From: Marinilabilia salmonicolor
GTDB taxonomy: Bacteria; Bacteroidota; Bacteroidia; Bacteroidales; Marinilabiliaceae
DNA length: 64,000 nucleotides
Assembly: GCF_003003035.1 (NCBI RefSeq)
Contig: NZ_PVTS01000003.1
Span: forward strand, 186,001-250,000
Direction of reading: 5' to 3'
Position 1 is the stretch's first letter. The number at the start of each line of letters is the position of its first letter. Shown piece after piece: positions 8,832-17,594 of the stretch. The translations under genes were made by a program, and so were the position numbers. Under the pieces are notes generated by a model, which ran no database searches, was not told the DNA's origin, and saw only the letters and a list, made by a program, of their open reading frames with translations.

Positions 8832-10046
8832 TTACTTCACCGGTGTCAGGCGAAGCATAATCACATCATGCGAAGGAACAGTTCCTTTAAATGCTTTTTT
8901 AGTCTTACCCTCGTTTTTCTTTGTCCACAGGTTACGCAGCGAATAGGTAATCTCATCAAAACCGGCCTCGTAACCAAATATTTCATCCACGACTTTCTCA
9001 CTCTTCCAGTCAAAATTAACTTTGGCTTCTTCTTCTCCTCTGTTGAAGAAACAAACAGCCCACTCCCCATTATCCAATGGCTTAAACCAGGTTTCCAAAC
9101 CGTCCACACTGCTGTATTTAAAGCCCTGTACACCAAGCGAGTCCTGATCAACAGCAATAACATCATCATTGGTTAATATTTCAATGGTTTCAGGAGTCAT
9201 GTCACGCAAGTCATTTCCTGAAATCAGAGGAGCGGCAAGCATTGCCCACATGGAGAAGTGAGCACGATCTTCATTCACAGGCATTCCATTCCCCACTTCC
9301 AGCATATCGGGATCGTTCCAATGACCCGGTCCGGCATATTTTCTCAATCCGTCCTGCATATCCAGGATACGGGTAACACCCCATGAATAATAACCACCAT
9401 GATCATGTTTACAATCCCAACAGAGGTAAATGTCTCCGGTAGTGCGCCACATGTGACCAATATCTTCGGCCCACTCCCAGGGTTGATTGTCACCCCACTC
9501 ACACATACTGAACAGAATTGGTCGCCCCGCCTTATACAATGCATCGCGCATGGTGGTATAAGCACCTATCGGATTCACATTCTCGGTATTGCACCAGTCA
9601 TATTTCAGATAATCAATGCCCCATTCGGCATATTGGAGCGCATCCTGATACTCATAGCCCCGACTGCCGGGGTACCCGGCGCAGGTTTCAGTTCCCGCAT
9701 CAGAATAGATTCCCAACTTCAGTCCTTTGGAATGTACATAGTCTGCCAGCGCCTTCATTCCATTGGGAAATTTGGCAGAATCGGCATAGATAAACCCGAG
9801 ACTGTCGCGACCCCCATGCCAACAATCGTCAATGACCACATACTCATATCCGGCATCTTTCATTCCACTTTCCACCATCGCATCTGCAATGCCACGAATC
9901 ATTTCTTCATTCACATCACAGGCAAACTTATTCCAGCTGTTCCACCCCATTGGAGGAGTATCAGCCAATCCTTCAAATTTTTGGGCATGTACACCCATTC
10001 CAATAAACAAAACGATGGCCCCAAGCCAGAAACTCTTATTAATCAT
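8832..10046 (-). CDS. GH27 alpha-galactosidase, secreted
   Basis: Removes alpha-1,6-galactose side chains from galactomannan. N-terminal signal peptide with likely cleavage after GMGVHAQ, so periplasmic or exported. The barrel begins with the family hallmark PPMGWNSWNKF; the nucleophile is in LKYDWCN (D150) and the acid/base in WRTTGDIY (D205). WNDPDMLEVGNG and PLISGNDLRDM are further GH27 signatures, and a C-terminal beta-sandwich follows (to residue 404). It lies 38 bases upstream of the GH26 gene in the same operon. About 530 bases of non-coding DNA precede it, so it may have its own promoter, though no clear -7 box was found there. Confidence 0.93.
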   Translation of the reverse strand: MINKSFWLGAIVLFIGMGVHAQKFEGLADTPPMGWNSWNKFACDVNEEMIRGIADAMVESGMKDAGYEYVVIDDCWHGGRDSLGFIYADSAKFPNGMKALADYVHSKGLKLGIYSDAGTETCAGYPGSRGYEYQDALQYAEWGIDYLKYDWCNTENVNPIGAYTTMRDALYKAGRPILFSMCEWGDNQPWEWAEDIGHMWRTTGDIYLCWDCKHDHGGYYSWGVTRILDMQDGLRKYAGPGHWNDPDMLEVGNGMPVNEDRAHFSMWAMLAAPLISGNDLRDMTPETIEILTNDDVIAVDQDSLGVQGFKYSSVDGLETWFKPLDNGEWAVCFFNRGEEEAKVNFDWKSEKVVDEIFGYEAGFDEITYSLRNLWTKKNEGKTKKAFKGTVPSHDVIMLRLTPVK

Positions 10047-10196
10047 AGTAAAATGGTTTTTCTGTTATTAAGCTTTTACCTGCTTTATTCGCAAATTATT
10101 TATTCCGATGCCCAAATATCTGCGAGATACAACCGTCCTCAACAAAATGGGTTTGAAAATAATTAATACGGTTTACTATTATTTTTTATGGTTGTA

Positions 10197-10223
10197 TTGA
10201 ACTCGCAGACTTGCTCGTTTCAT
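10197..10223. repeat. REP-like hairpin R1 (GAACTCG...CTCGTTTCA)
   Basis: Short member of the hairpin family described for 15661-15788 and 27247-27310: left arm TGAACTCGCA, right arm TGCTCGTTTCA, with the same TC/TC internal mismatch. Confidence 0.5.
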
Positions 10224-10486
10224 TATTCCCGGCACCCATTTTATTTGCGGTTGATTGTATTTCTTGAGATTTGGACATCTCATTACAATAATTCATGAAT
10301 CAAGCAGGCTAATTTTCAACAAAATAGAGGAATAAAAACAGCTTCTACAAGTAGAATTCTTTCAGTTATTTATATAATTTGGACATAAAACAATAGTGAT
10401 CTCGGTCCATTGAAGCAATTGATTACCACAACCTTTCTCGACAACAACACCCACTGAAGATGCAATACATTGCATGTCAACATATA

Positions 10487-10525
10487 AGCCCCGAACCTCA
10501 TGTTAAAACAATCAGGCCCGGGGCC
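10487..10525 (-). terminator. Possible weak terminator after GH26
   Basis: GCCCCG (10488-10493) pairs with CGGGGC (10519-10524) across a 25-base loop that has some further pairing. It sits ~55 bases beyond the GH26 stop. No T-tract follows on the - strand, so it may only stabilise the mRNA end. Confidence 0.35.
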
Positions 10526-10580
10526 ATATAACCAACCAATACTATCTTTAACTTACCGGTAATCTTTATATCTTTTGAGA

Positions 10581-11966
10581 CTATTTCAGATCCGGCATTT
10601 CATCCAATGTAATCACTGCATCGTGGGAAAAGGCATCCTCCCACCAATCGATATTGCCATGCCCGTGAGAGGTCTCATTAAATTCGGCAGATTCGGGATC
10701 TACAGTTCTGTTGTAGTCGTACCAGGGCATAAAGTAAGACCAAAGGGCGCCACTGTTCCACTGTGCCGAAATATCAGCCACATTCCCGTTTTCACTCAGG
10801 GTTACCATCTTCGTGGGATAAGTGGTCTGGATCTCTTCAAACTGAGAAGCAATATTCTCAGCAGATCCGATATTGTAAATATCACGTCCAACAATATCCA
10901 CATATTCATCTCCGGGATAGAAGGCTTCGTCCTTTGTCTGGGTTGTCCATACCCAGATCAGGTTGTTTAAACCCTGCTGCTCGAAATAATCAAACATATA
11001 GATCCAAAGATTCCGGAACGCTTCAGCTCCGTCGTAGCCCCACCAGAACCAGGCAGTGCCATTGTCATATTCATAAGTATTTCCTGCAGCTTCGTGAAGA
11101 GGTCGCCAAACAACAGGAATGTTTTCATCGCTCAACAACTTCAGATATCCCGCCATCTCTTCCAAATCAGCTTTCAGGATTTGATTCTCCCAGGTCCCTT
11201 CTATCAGTGCATTGGCAGCACTAAACGTAGTCTCATCAGCAGTTGCCGTAAAATCATTATTATCGGTTACTCCTTCAGATGGGGGTACGTTCCAATGCCA
11301 GCAGGCACTAACGATACCATTATTGGCCCACCAGTTTTTGACCACCTCAATGTCATTGTAATCAATCCAGTTGGCCGGCGACCAGTTCAAATGAATATAA
11401 TCGAAAGTATTCATAGCCGGATATTTACCCGTATGCCTATAAACCCAGTCGGCTTCGTTGGTATTCCAACTCACATTGGCCACAGCCCCTGAAATAATCT
11501 TTGTGCCATAATTCTCTTTCAGGAAATTGTAAACATTCCGGGCCTCCTGAGAGGGGTTGGTCACCACCAGATCCGCACTGATCTCCAACGGCTGGGGTGC
11601 TGCTTCTGTTGTGAAGCTAAACTCCACCCCGCTTTCCGATGGAACTCCGGAAGTATTGATTGCAGTACCGGACGGAACGCTAACCTTATATTCTTTCCCT
11701 TTTTCCAGGTTTTCTTCAATAATTACTTTGGTCAGATGGGCCGAAGCTGTTGCAGATTGCCCGTTTACAGTAATCCCGTGATTTTCAGCAAGCGTAATTA
11801 CCTCATCATAGGTCACTGAAACTTCGGAAGATACAGCCACATCTTCTGCGCCATCAGCAGGAGTAGAGGACACAAACAAAGGTGGTACTTTGGGGGTATC
11901 TGAATCACTGGAACAACCGGAAACCGAAATCAAAACAGCAAAAATCAAAAATAAACTTCTCAACAT
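10581..11966 (-). CDS. GH26 endo-beta-mannanase with N-terminal Ig-like domain, surface lipoprotein
   Basis: Lipoprotein signal: the ATG at 11966 gives MLRSLFLIF...SVSGC with the anchor cysteine followed by acidic residues (SSDSD), a pattern often linked to surface export in Bacteroidota. Numbered from an in-frame TTG six bases upstream, about residues 30-122 form an SbsA-type Ig-like domain (Big_5: PADGAEDVAVSSEV...FSFTTEA). The GH26 barrel follows, with acid/base in WRPLHEAAGN (E294) and nucleophile in TLSENGNV (E394). It differs from the other GH26 of the operon in size and loops, so it is likely the endo-acting outer enzyme. A terminator-like hairpin and a miniature element separate it from the binding-protein genes upstream. 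Confidence 0.9.
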   Translation of the reverse strand: MLRSLFLIFAVLISVSGCSSDSDTPKVPPLFVSSTPADGAEDVAVSSEVSVTYDEVITLAENHGITVNGQSATASAHLTKVIIEENLEKGKEYKVSVPSGTAINTSGVPSESGVEFSFTTEAAPQPLEISADLVVTNPSQEARNVYNFLKENYGTKIISGAVANVSWNTNEADWVYRHTGKYPAMNTFDYIHLNWSPANWIDYNDIEVVKNWWANNGIVSACWHWNVPPSEGVTDNNDFTATADETTFSAANALIEGTWENQILKADLEEMAGYLKLLSDENIPVVWRPLHEAAGNTYEYDNGTAWFWWGYDGAEAFRNLWIYMFDYFEQQGLNNLIWVWTTQTKDEAFYPGDEYVDIVGRDIYNIGSAENIASQFEEIQTTYPTKMVTLSENGNVADISAQWNSGALWSYFMPWYDYNRTVDPESAEFNETSHGHGNIDWWEDAFSHDAVITLDEMPDLK

Positions 11967-11977
11967 ACCCAAATATA

Positions 11978-12019
11978 TTTTATAAAAGAAGCGGCCACCG
12001 CGGGAAGCAGGGCCGCTTC
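11978..12019 (-). terminator. Terminator/attenuator hairpin upstream of the GH26 gene
   Basis: GAAGCGGCC (11988-11996) and GGCCGCTTC (12011-12019) form a perfect 9-bp stem with a 14-base loop; on the - strand it is followed by TTTTATAAAATA. It lies just 12 bases before the GH26 start, inside the otherwise co-directional mannan operon. It could lower enzyme expression relative to the SusCD/binding proteins, or end the first transcript. Confidence 0.65.
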
Positions 12020-12045
12020 AAAATATTTATTTTCTATTACTTATA

Positions 12046-12069
12046 GACAGACTCTACTTAGAGTCTGTC
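12046..12069. repeat. Perfect 10-bp inverted repeat formed by two abutting element ends
   Basis: GACAGACTCT-ACTT-AGAGTCTGTC. With flanks it reads TTATaGACAG...CTGTCcATAA, i.e. two terminal repeats of the miniature element facing away from each other across a 4-base loop, next to copy B. Confidence 0.6.
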
Positions 12070-12225
12070 CATAAACTAAACAAATTCTGTTTTTAGAGCT
12101 GTTTCTGGTCAGAAAGTGCCAATTGCTAGGCTTGTGAAGCCGCCAAAAACGGAGTTTACTAATCGTAAATGAGTATTTTGGCGGCAAGCGTAACGACGCA
12201 AGTGGTACTTTATGGACAGAAACTA
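12063..12225 (-). mobile_element. Miniature inverted-repeat element, copy B (~163 bp)
   Basis: Read on the - strand it starts TAGTTTCTGTCCATAAAG and ends with TTTATGGACAGAC: 12-bp terminal inverted repeats. It is nearly identical to copy A (2284-2445) but inverted. The internal dyad is perfect here (GCCGCCAAAA with TTTTGGCGGC) around TTTAC-GATTA-GTAAA. The TAG at its left end is the stop codon of the binding-protein gene ending at 12223. Confidence 0.75.
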
Positions 12226-14349
12226 CTTAGGATCAAACCTCAAATTATCTATAGATATACCGGCAGGAATCACTCCTCCAAATATTCCGTTTGTGCCGGA
12301 AGACATATCTACTGTGCCTGAAAGGCCAAGAGCACTCACAGGGATTTCGACTGTCATCCATCCCCCATTTGTCGTAGCAGGGAAGAACCCGGGACCGTAC
12401 CAATGCCAGCCCTCACCAAGAACCACCTGCATTTGGGCATTCTCAGCACCGGTAACCCCTTCATCTATTCTAATATCGTACTTGAGCACATAATTCTCAA
12501 TATTTTCGATCACGGGTCCGGGGGCACCACTGGACTGGTGATTACAGTTAATAATCCAGCCCTCTGCGATTTGTGCGACAACCTTCAGGAATGTATTACC
12601 ATCTTCGGTGGTAATCTCAGTTCCACCACTCCAACCAGAATCCCAGGATCCGTCATGTCCTCCGTGAGGCTCATAGTCGTTGACAATAATGGTTTCCGGT
12701 GTAATGGGATCCACACCAAATGAGATCTCCGGAGAGGTCGTGGTTTCTCCATCAACAGTAACAAAGGTGATTATACCCTTGCCCATTGTAACATTCTCAG
12801 GAACATAAACCTCCAACAAGGTGGCACTCTTATTCCCAAACATGGTGGCTGTAATATCACCCGGGAAAATCACATCAGTCAGCAAGTCGAGTTTCTCCCC
12901 CTCAATTACCAGCAAGCTACCGGGCATAACAGCACCCGGGATACTATTAATTACCGGTACATTAATGGAAATAAATGTAAAACTCTGGGTAGTGACAACT
13001 TCCTCACTATTCTTTGCAACAACAGTCAAAGGACCATTTTCTGCTCCATTGGGAACCGCCACATATACCGAATCCTTGTTTTCATCATATTCAGCCTCCA
13101 CATTTACCCCTCCGGTAAAAGTTACACTGGCAACCAAATCAAGGTTCTCTCCACCAAGACGAATTGTATCGCCAGCAGGAGCTGCATCAGGTGCAAGTTC
13201 GCTAATTGAAGGCATAATCATCTGAAGTTCTTCAGAAGAAGTCACTTCTTTTTCTGCTGCAGTTACAAACCCTACAACTCCACCAGGAGCATCAACGGGA
13301 ACTGTAAACTCAATCTCTGTATCAGAAATGACAACAATCTCTGTTTGTGAAACAGACCCAAACACCACTTGTGTGACAAGATCAAGATCTTCCCCGAGTG
13401 CCCTTAAAAGGGTTCCTGGTTTTACCGGGTTCACATTAAAGCCGGTTATTGTTGGAACCATCAGTTCTATTTCCTCTACAGAAACAATCTCGAGTCCGGA
13501 ACCCGGCATGATGGTTATAGTGCCATCGTGAGCTGCTGCAGGAATAACCACAACAATTTCGCCTTCTGTCTGACTTACGAAATCATCACTTTCCACTACC
13601 TGCTCCCCGGAAAACTCAACCTTTCGCACAACATCAAGGTTTGAACCCGAGATCGTAAGCTCTTCCCCTGCTTTAACAGGATCGGTGGTAAATGCATTCT
13701 CTTCAGCAAATGAAGGCAAAACCACATCCAGGGTTTCTTCCGTATAAATAATAATCGGATCTTCAGCACCATCAGAGACTCCGATAATACCGGTTTGTGC
13801 TCCATCAGGCACAACCACCTGCAATTCTTTGCGGCTTTGAGACTCAAAACTAACAGAATCAACAGCAACCACCCGATCCGTAAAAATCACCTCTTTTACC
13901 AGATTCAGATAATCTCCTTTGATGGTAAGAATATCTCCCGGCTTAATGGATGCAGGGCCGAATTCATCAATAGAGATAGGCTCTGAAAAACCAATGGGAG
14001 TCTTGGTGGTAATATCCCCCTCAGAGGTTTTAAGCACCACCAAACCCTCAACAGCTGTCTGAGGTACAGTTACGGTAATTAAATCTGTAGATCTGCTGGT
14101 AAAGTCAGCCGAGGCGATTTCAATACCATCAGGAATAACAACTGAGGTAACTTTATCCAGATTATTACCAATAAATCTCAGTTCTCCCCCTCTGGCTACC
14201 GGCATGGGCCCATAGCTCAGAAGTTCCACTTTGCTTCCATTTTCATCATCGTCATCTTCACACGATGTGAAAAGCATACCGGCACCAAGCACAAACAGCA
14301 TCAACATACTGAATGAGTACCGGATATATTGCTTATATTTTTTTTGCAT
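12223..14349 (-). CDS. Surface glycan-binding lipoprotein with ~6 IPT/TIG domains
   Basis: Signal peptide with lipobox LFTSC followed by an acidic run (EDDDDEN), typical of surface-exposed lipoproteins. Roughly residues 40-545 are six tandem Ig-like IPT/TIG units with the recurring P..G..L.I.G..LD.V..V.F pattern. The last ~150 residues, starting near DYEPHGGHDGSWDSGW, form a separate aromatic-rich beta-sandwich like the glycan-binding C-terminal domain of SGBP-B proteins. The repeats act as a stalk that holds the binding domain away from the membrane. Mannan/galactomannan is the inferred ligand. The stop codon TAG is the first triplet of miniature element B. Same operon as the shorter paralogue upstream. 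Confidence 0.85.
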   Translation of the reverse strand: MQKKYKQYIRYSFSMLMLFVLGAGMLFTSCEDDDDENGSKVELLSYGPMPVARGGELRFIGNNLDKVTSVVIPDGIEIASADFTSRSTDLITVTVPQTAVEGLVVLKTSEGDITTKTPIGFSEPISIDEFGPASIKPGDILTIKGDYLNLVKEVIFTDRVVAVDSVSFESQSRKELQVVVPDGAQTGIIGVSDGAEDPIIIYTEETLDVVLPSFAEENAFTTDPVKAGEELTISGSNLDVVRKVEFSGEQVVESDDFVSQTEGEIVVVIPAAAHDGTITIMPGSGLEIVSVEEIELMVPTITGFNVNPVKPGTLLRALGEDLDLVTQVVFGSVSQTEIVVISDTEIEFTVPVDAPGGVVGFVTAAEKEVTSSEELQMIMPSISELAPDAAPAGDTIRLGGENLDLVASVTFTGGVNVEAEYDENKDSVYVAVPNGAENGPLTVVAKNSEEVVTTQSFTFISINVPVINSIPGAVMPGSLLVIEGEKLDLLTDVIFPGDITATMFGNKSATLLEVYVPENVTMGKGIITFVTVDGETTTSPEISFGVDPITPETIIVNDYEPHGGHDGSWDSGWSGGTEITTEDGNTFLKVVAQIAEGWIINCNHQSSGAPGPVIENIENYVLKYDIRIDEGVTGAENAQMQVVLGEGWHWYGPGFFPATTNGGWMTVEIPVSALGLSGTVDMSSGTNGIFGGVIPAGISIDNLRFDPK

Positions 14350-14374
14350 AATTGTAAAGTTTACGTTTGATCAA

Positions 14375-15628
14375 CTATCTGGGAACTACACGCACATTGT
14401 CAATGGCAATAAAAATGTCCTGCTCAAGATCGGGATCCATAGCCGGCCCAAAAACAAAAAAGGTAAAGCCACCAAAATCTCCAGGATATTCGAGGGAAAG
14501 ACTGTTTATGGAGGCATCATGTGAAAACCTGAATTCCTTCATCGGAATGCTCACAGTAATCCAGCCATCCGTCTGGAATTCTTCTCCGTTCTCATGCCAG
14601 GGGCGCCACAAGGCACGGCCCAACTCCATATCATTATAATAACTATTACCATCGGCCACATCTGAACCGGTAAAAATACACTGGAGGTATCCAACGGCCC
14701 ATGGATTGACAACATTTACTTCGAATTTAAGAGCCATATCGGCAAGTGCGTTGTCCCCTAAATCAAACAAGGGATCCTGCTGCAGCGGGTTGCTAATATA
14801 GGGAGCCCAGAGGTTCATTGCCAGGTTGTCTTCCACCCATCCCCAGTCGCCAATCGTACCGGTGAGTGCAAGATAATCTCCCGAAACACCATCGGGGCTT
14901 GTTCCCTGTGTCACTCCGTTTCTCCAACCAGCACCGAAAGTCTGATCGAAGTCAAGAAAAACATTTCTATCATCACGAAAATAAAAGGATGATCTTGTAG
15001 ATCCGTACATCGACTTAACAGTGATGGGCCCTACGCCCACACCTTCCGGAACAATCACCCGAATCTCATCCACGTCGTAACTTTCCACCTCTGCAGCAAC
15101 ATTACCCGGAAAAATAACTTCCAGGGGTTTGTTTTCATCACCCAGAAAGTAATTTCCTTCTATAATGGCCACTCCTCCGGCTGGAACATATTCGCATTTC
15201 ATAGATGAAAGCAGAGGCTCCGGCACCTGCACTTCAAACCCATAAGTATATTCAGTTCCTCCGGCAGTTACCAACCGAATTTGATTGGTAACTTCTTCAG
15301 GAATAACATTGGGAATGGTTACAATAATGGTCTCATCAGTAATGTAGTTTTTATTCAGTTTGGCAGACTGGTCATTGAACCATACTTCCACCACATCACC
15401 CAAACCTTCTCCTACCATAGCGATGGTATTTCCCAGGAAGGCTCGTACAACCAGGGAATCAGAGGCCAGGGGATCTGTAACCCGGACATACTCAATTTTC
15501 GGAGAATCACCCGTTGAATCCGAGTCATCTTCACAGGAACTCATCACAGATCCTGCAAGAAATCCGATTAACAAAAGCAGCATCAAAGAAAATGGTCTGC
15601 CTTTCTTTATATATATTTTCATATTCAT
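14375..15628 (-). CDS. Surface glycan-binding lipoprotein with two IPT/TIG domains
   Basis: Lipobox SVMSSC followed by EDDSDSTGD, so predicted to be anchored on the cell surface. Two IPT/TIG-like domains (about residues 45-215) are followed by a larger C-terminal binding domain (about 220-417) rich in tryptophan (GAGWRNG, GDWGWVED, ALWRPWHENGEE), like SGBP-B of other SusCD systems. 25 bases upstream of the six-repeat paralogue, with which it probably shares the ligand. Two ATG starts (15628, 15622) are possible and differ by two residues. The gap between it and susD carries two REP-like hairpins. Confidence 0.83.
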   Translation of the reverse strand: MNMKIYIKKGRPFSLMLLLLIGFLAGSVMSSCEDDSDSTGDSPKIEYVRVTDPLASDSLVVRAFLGNTIAMVGEGLGDVVEVWFNDQSAKLNKNYITDETIIVTIPNVIPEEVTNQIRLVTAGGTEYTYGFEVQVPEPLLSSMKCEYVPAGGVAIIEGNYFLGDENKPLEVIFPGNVAAEVESYDVDEIRVIVPEGVGVGPITVKSMYGSTRSSFYFRDDRNVFLDFDQTFGAGWRNGVTQGTSPDGVSGDYLALTGTIGDWGWVEDNLAMNLWAPYISNPLQQDPLFDLGDNALADMALKFEVNVVNPWAVGYLQCIFTGSDVADGNSYYNDMELGRALWRPWHENGEEFQTDGWITVSIPMKEFRFSHDASINSLSLEYPGDFGGFTFFVFGPAMDPDLEQDIFIAIDNVRVVPR

Positions 15629-15660
15629 CAGTATATAATTTATCTAAGTTTTTGGTCTGA

Positions 15661-15724
15661 TGGAACTCGCATGTAAGGAATTTATACATTGTCTTTTGTG
15701 ACATCCCTTGCCATGCTCGTTTCA
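15661..15724. repeat. REP-like hairpin R2
   Basis: Arms TGGAACTCGCATG and CATGCTCGTTTCA pair over 11 of 13 positions, with a conserved TC/TC internal mismatch, around a ~38-base loop. Nearly the same unit is found at 27247-27310 in the equivalent place of another SusCD operon (between susD and the next lipoprotein gene). Confidence 0.65.
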
Positions 15725-15754
15725 TTAGTATAAAATTTAATTATTAAGATCTAA

Positions 15755-15788
15755 TGGAACTCGTCCCGACCAATCGGGACTCGTTTCT
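15755..15788. repeat. REP-like hairpin R3
   Basis: TGGAACTCGTCCCGA-CCAA-TCGGGACTCGTTTC: same arms and the same TC/TC mismatch as R2, with a perfect GTCCCGA/TCGGGAC tip. It lies 25 bases before the susD stop. Confidence 0.65.
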
Positions 15789-15812
15789 TCATTCTTAAAA
15801 TTAGACTACCTT

Positions 15813-17513
15813 TTAATACTCAATGGTCTCAAAGTCAAAAGGCACTGCGCCTTCGCTCAACCATGGGTTCATAGACAGATCAATTTCCGGGAATGGAAGT
15901 GTGAAATCCCCTCGGAAAATATTCACTTTAAATGAATTGATGGATATATTTGATTCATCCACTTCTCCTTTGTAATATCCATACAAGTCACCCTCATAGC
16001 TTCCACGTTCCTGAGCATTAATCATGGCTATAGCTTTGTCGGGATCGTAGTAAGAAAGTCTGACATAATCGTACCAGTTATCACCTTCCAGGGCCAGTTC
16101 CTTCCTGCGCTCATTAAAAATCATCTCAAAATCGAGTTTCTTAATCGGTTCAGCGCCGGGAATAGCCCGCTGACGAACAGCATTGAAATATTTCAAAGCC
16201 TCGGCATCAGTAGTGTTATCACTATTTCCCAGAATAGCTTCTGCATAAATAAGGTAAACATCAGCCAACCTCAGAATATGAGTTGCAAGATCCGACGCCA
16301 TACGCTGCCCGAGATTTCCGTTCTCTGCAGCATGGTCTCCCTCGTAATGCCCGACAATGTGCTTCACAATATTGGCACCTGTGGGAACTCCAAATGTGGC
16401 ACCTGCAACATTGTTGTCATTGTCCATGGTGGCGGTAAAACCTCCCTCGTGGCGCCAGAAATACTCGTAATGGTCGCCCCACATCATCATGGTAGCCTTC
16501 CGGCGGGTATCATCACTCTGGCGGGTGGCACTAAGCGCATCCTCTCCAAAAAGGTTCTGAAGATCAATGGTAACACCTCTCCAGGATCCCCAGGTGTCTC
16601 CGGCAATTCCTGTAAAGTTGTTCAGGGCCACATCCGACTGAAGAGAGTTCTGTGAAGTCCAGGTATTGGAAATGGTCCATCTCCAGGAAATCAGATTTTC
16701 AGAATTATAGTTTCCGGTACTGATGCGGAAAAGATTGCTGTAAACCGGTTCCAACTGCCCGGGATAGTTATCAATCACCTGCTTTGCATATTGTTTGGCC
16801 AGATCAAGGTATTGCTGATCGCGGGTCCCGGATTGTCCAAGTCCTGAACGAGTCAGATAAACCTTTGACAACAGACCCATAGCAGAATATTTATGGATAC
16901 GTCCGGCTTTATTCTCCTCAGGAAGCAACTCAATGGCTCTCAGGAGGGTTCGCTGAATATACTCGTAAACATCTTCCAGCCTGTTCTTCTGAAGCTGATT
17001 GGCAGTTCCTGCACCAATAATCTCCGTATTGCTGTGAATAATCGGAACAGCGCCCCAGATACGGGCAAGATAAAAATAGGCCAGCGCTTTCATGGTCATG
17101 GCTTCACCAATAACCGTATTTTTCACCTCCTGGCTCACGTCCGGACCTGCCTTACTTCTGACATTTTCGATTACTGCATTACAGTGACCATTTACCAGCC
17201 AAAGCGAGTTAGATGCATTCACCAGATCCTCATTGGTTGAGTTCAGGTTGAAATTCTGGTAAATCGTTTCAGTTCCGGTGTAAACATTTCCTGCCAGCTG
17301 ATCACCAATCCACAGGAATCCGCGCTGAAAGTCATACCAGGGGGAGTTGTACAAGATGTTCGCCGCCTGGAAGCATTGATCATCTGTCTGATAAAAATTA
17401 TCAATGGTAAATGAATCCTCCGTAGGCCTGTCAAGAAAATCTTCACAGGAAGTAGCAGTAATCAATAACACCGCCAGGATCCATAACACTTTATATTTCA
17501 TTATTCTTTTCAT
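15813..17513 (-). CDS. susD: SusD-family starch/glycan-binding lipoprotein (mannan locus)
   Basis: Outer-membrane lid/binding partner of the SusC porin encoded just upstream. The chosen ATG at 17513 gives MKRIMKYKVLWILAVLLI with lipobox TATSC; an ATG four codons later is also possible. The longer frame to 17591 adds a non-signal-like extension and is rejected. CEDFLDRPTEDS, the early ILYNSPWYDF region, TPR-like helices and the C-terminal FNERRKELALEGDNWYDYVR block with PFPEIDLSMNP are SusD/RagB signatures. 566 residues is normal. Gene order and the downstream GH26/GH27/GH130 genes point to manno-oligosaccharides. Confidence 0.92.
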   Translation of the reverse strand: MKRIMKYKVLWILAVLLITATSCEDFLDRPTEDSFTIDNFYQTDDQCFQAANILYNSPWYDFQRGFLWIGDQLAGNVYTGTETIYQNFNLNSTNEDLVNASNSLWLVNGHCNAVIENVRSKAGPDVSQEVKNTVIGEAMTMKALAYFYLARIWGAVPIIHSNTEIIGAGTANQLQKNRLEDVYEYIQRTLLRAIELLPEENKAGRIHKYSAMGLLSKVYLTRSGLGQSGTRDQQYLDLAKQYAKQVIDNYPGQLEPVYSNLFRISTGNYNSENLISWRWTISNTWTSQNSLQSDVALNNFTGIAGDTWGSWRGVTIDLQNLFGEDALSATRQSDDTRRKATMMMWGDHYEYFWRHEGGFTATMDNDNNVAGATFGVPTGANIVKHIVGHYEGDHAAENGNLGQRMASDLATHILRLADVYLIYAEAILGNSDNTTDAEALKYFNAVRQRAIPGAEPIKKLDFEMIFNERRKELALEGDNWYDYVRLSYYDPDKAIAMINAQERGSYEGDLYGYYKGEVDESNISINSFKVNIFRGDFTLPFPEIDLSMNPWLSEGAVPFDFETIEY

Positions 17514-17594
17514 GTGATACCAATTTTCAAAATTATGCAACATGCAACACCTTTTATACCAAAGGATTTGCCTCATAATCACGTTCATCATTTA

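Larger units (their letters stand above)
10047..10580. other. Long non-coding gap inside the mannan operon
   Basis: No credible gene. It holds one hairpin of the GAACTCG/CTCGTTTC family (10197-10223), a GC-rich hairpin after the upstream GH26 (10487-10525), and a near-palindrome TGCAATACATTGCA at about 10461. No TAnnTTTG box was found on the - strand. Confidence 0.6.

Noticed and set aside
9399-10166. 255-codon frame on the + strand
   Set aside because: Antisense shadow of the GH27 gene extending into non-coding DNA.
12223-14349. Tandem repeats considered as a DNA-level repeat array
   Set aside because: The six IPT/TIG units are repeated at protein level only; their DNA has diverged and shows no array or CRISPR-like pattern.
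15531-15725. 64-codon frame starting MKRAWQ, also seen as the N-terminal extension of the lipoprotein frame up to 27310
   Set aside because: The shared MKRAW start comes from the right arm of the REP-like hairpin, not from a conserved protein; the rest of the two translations differs.
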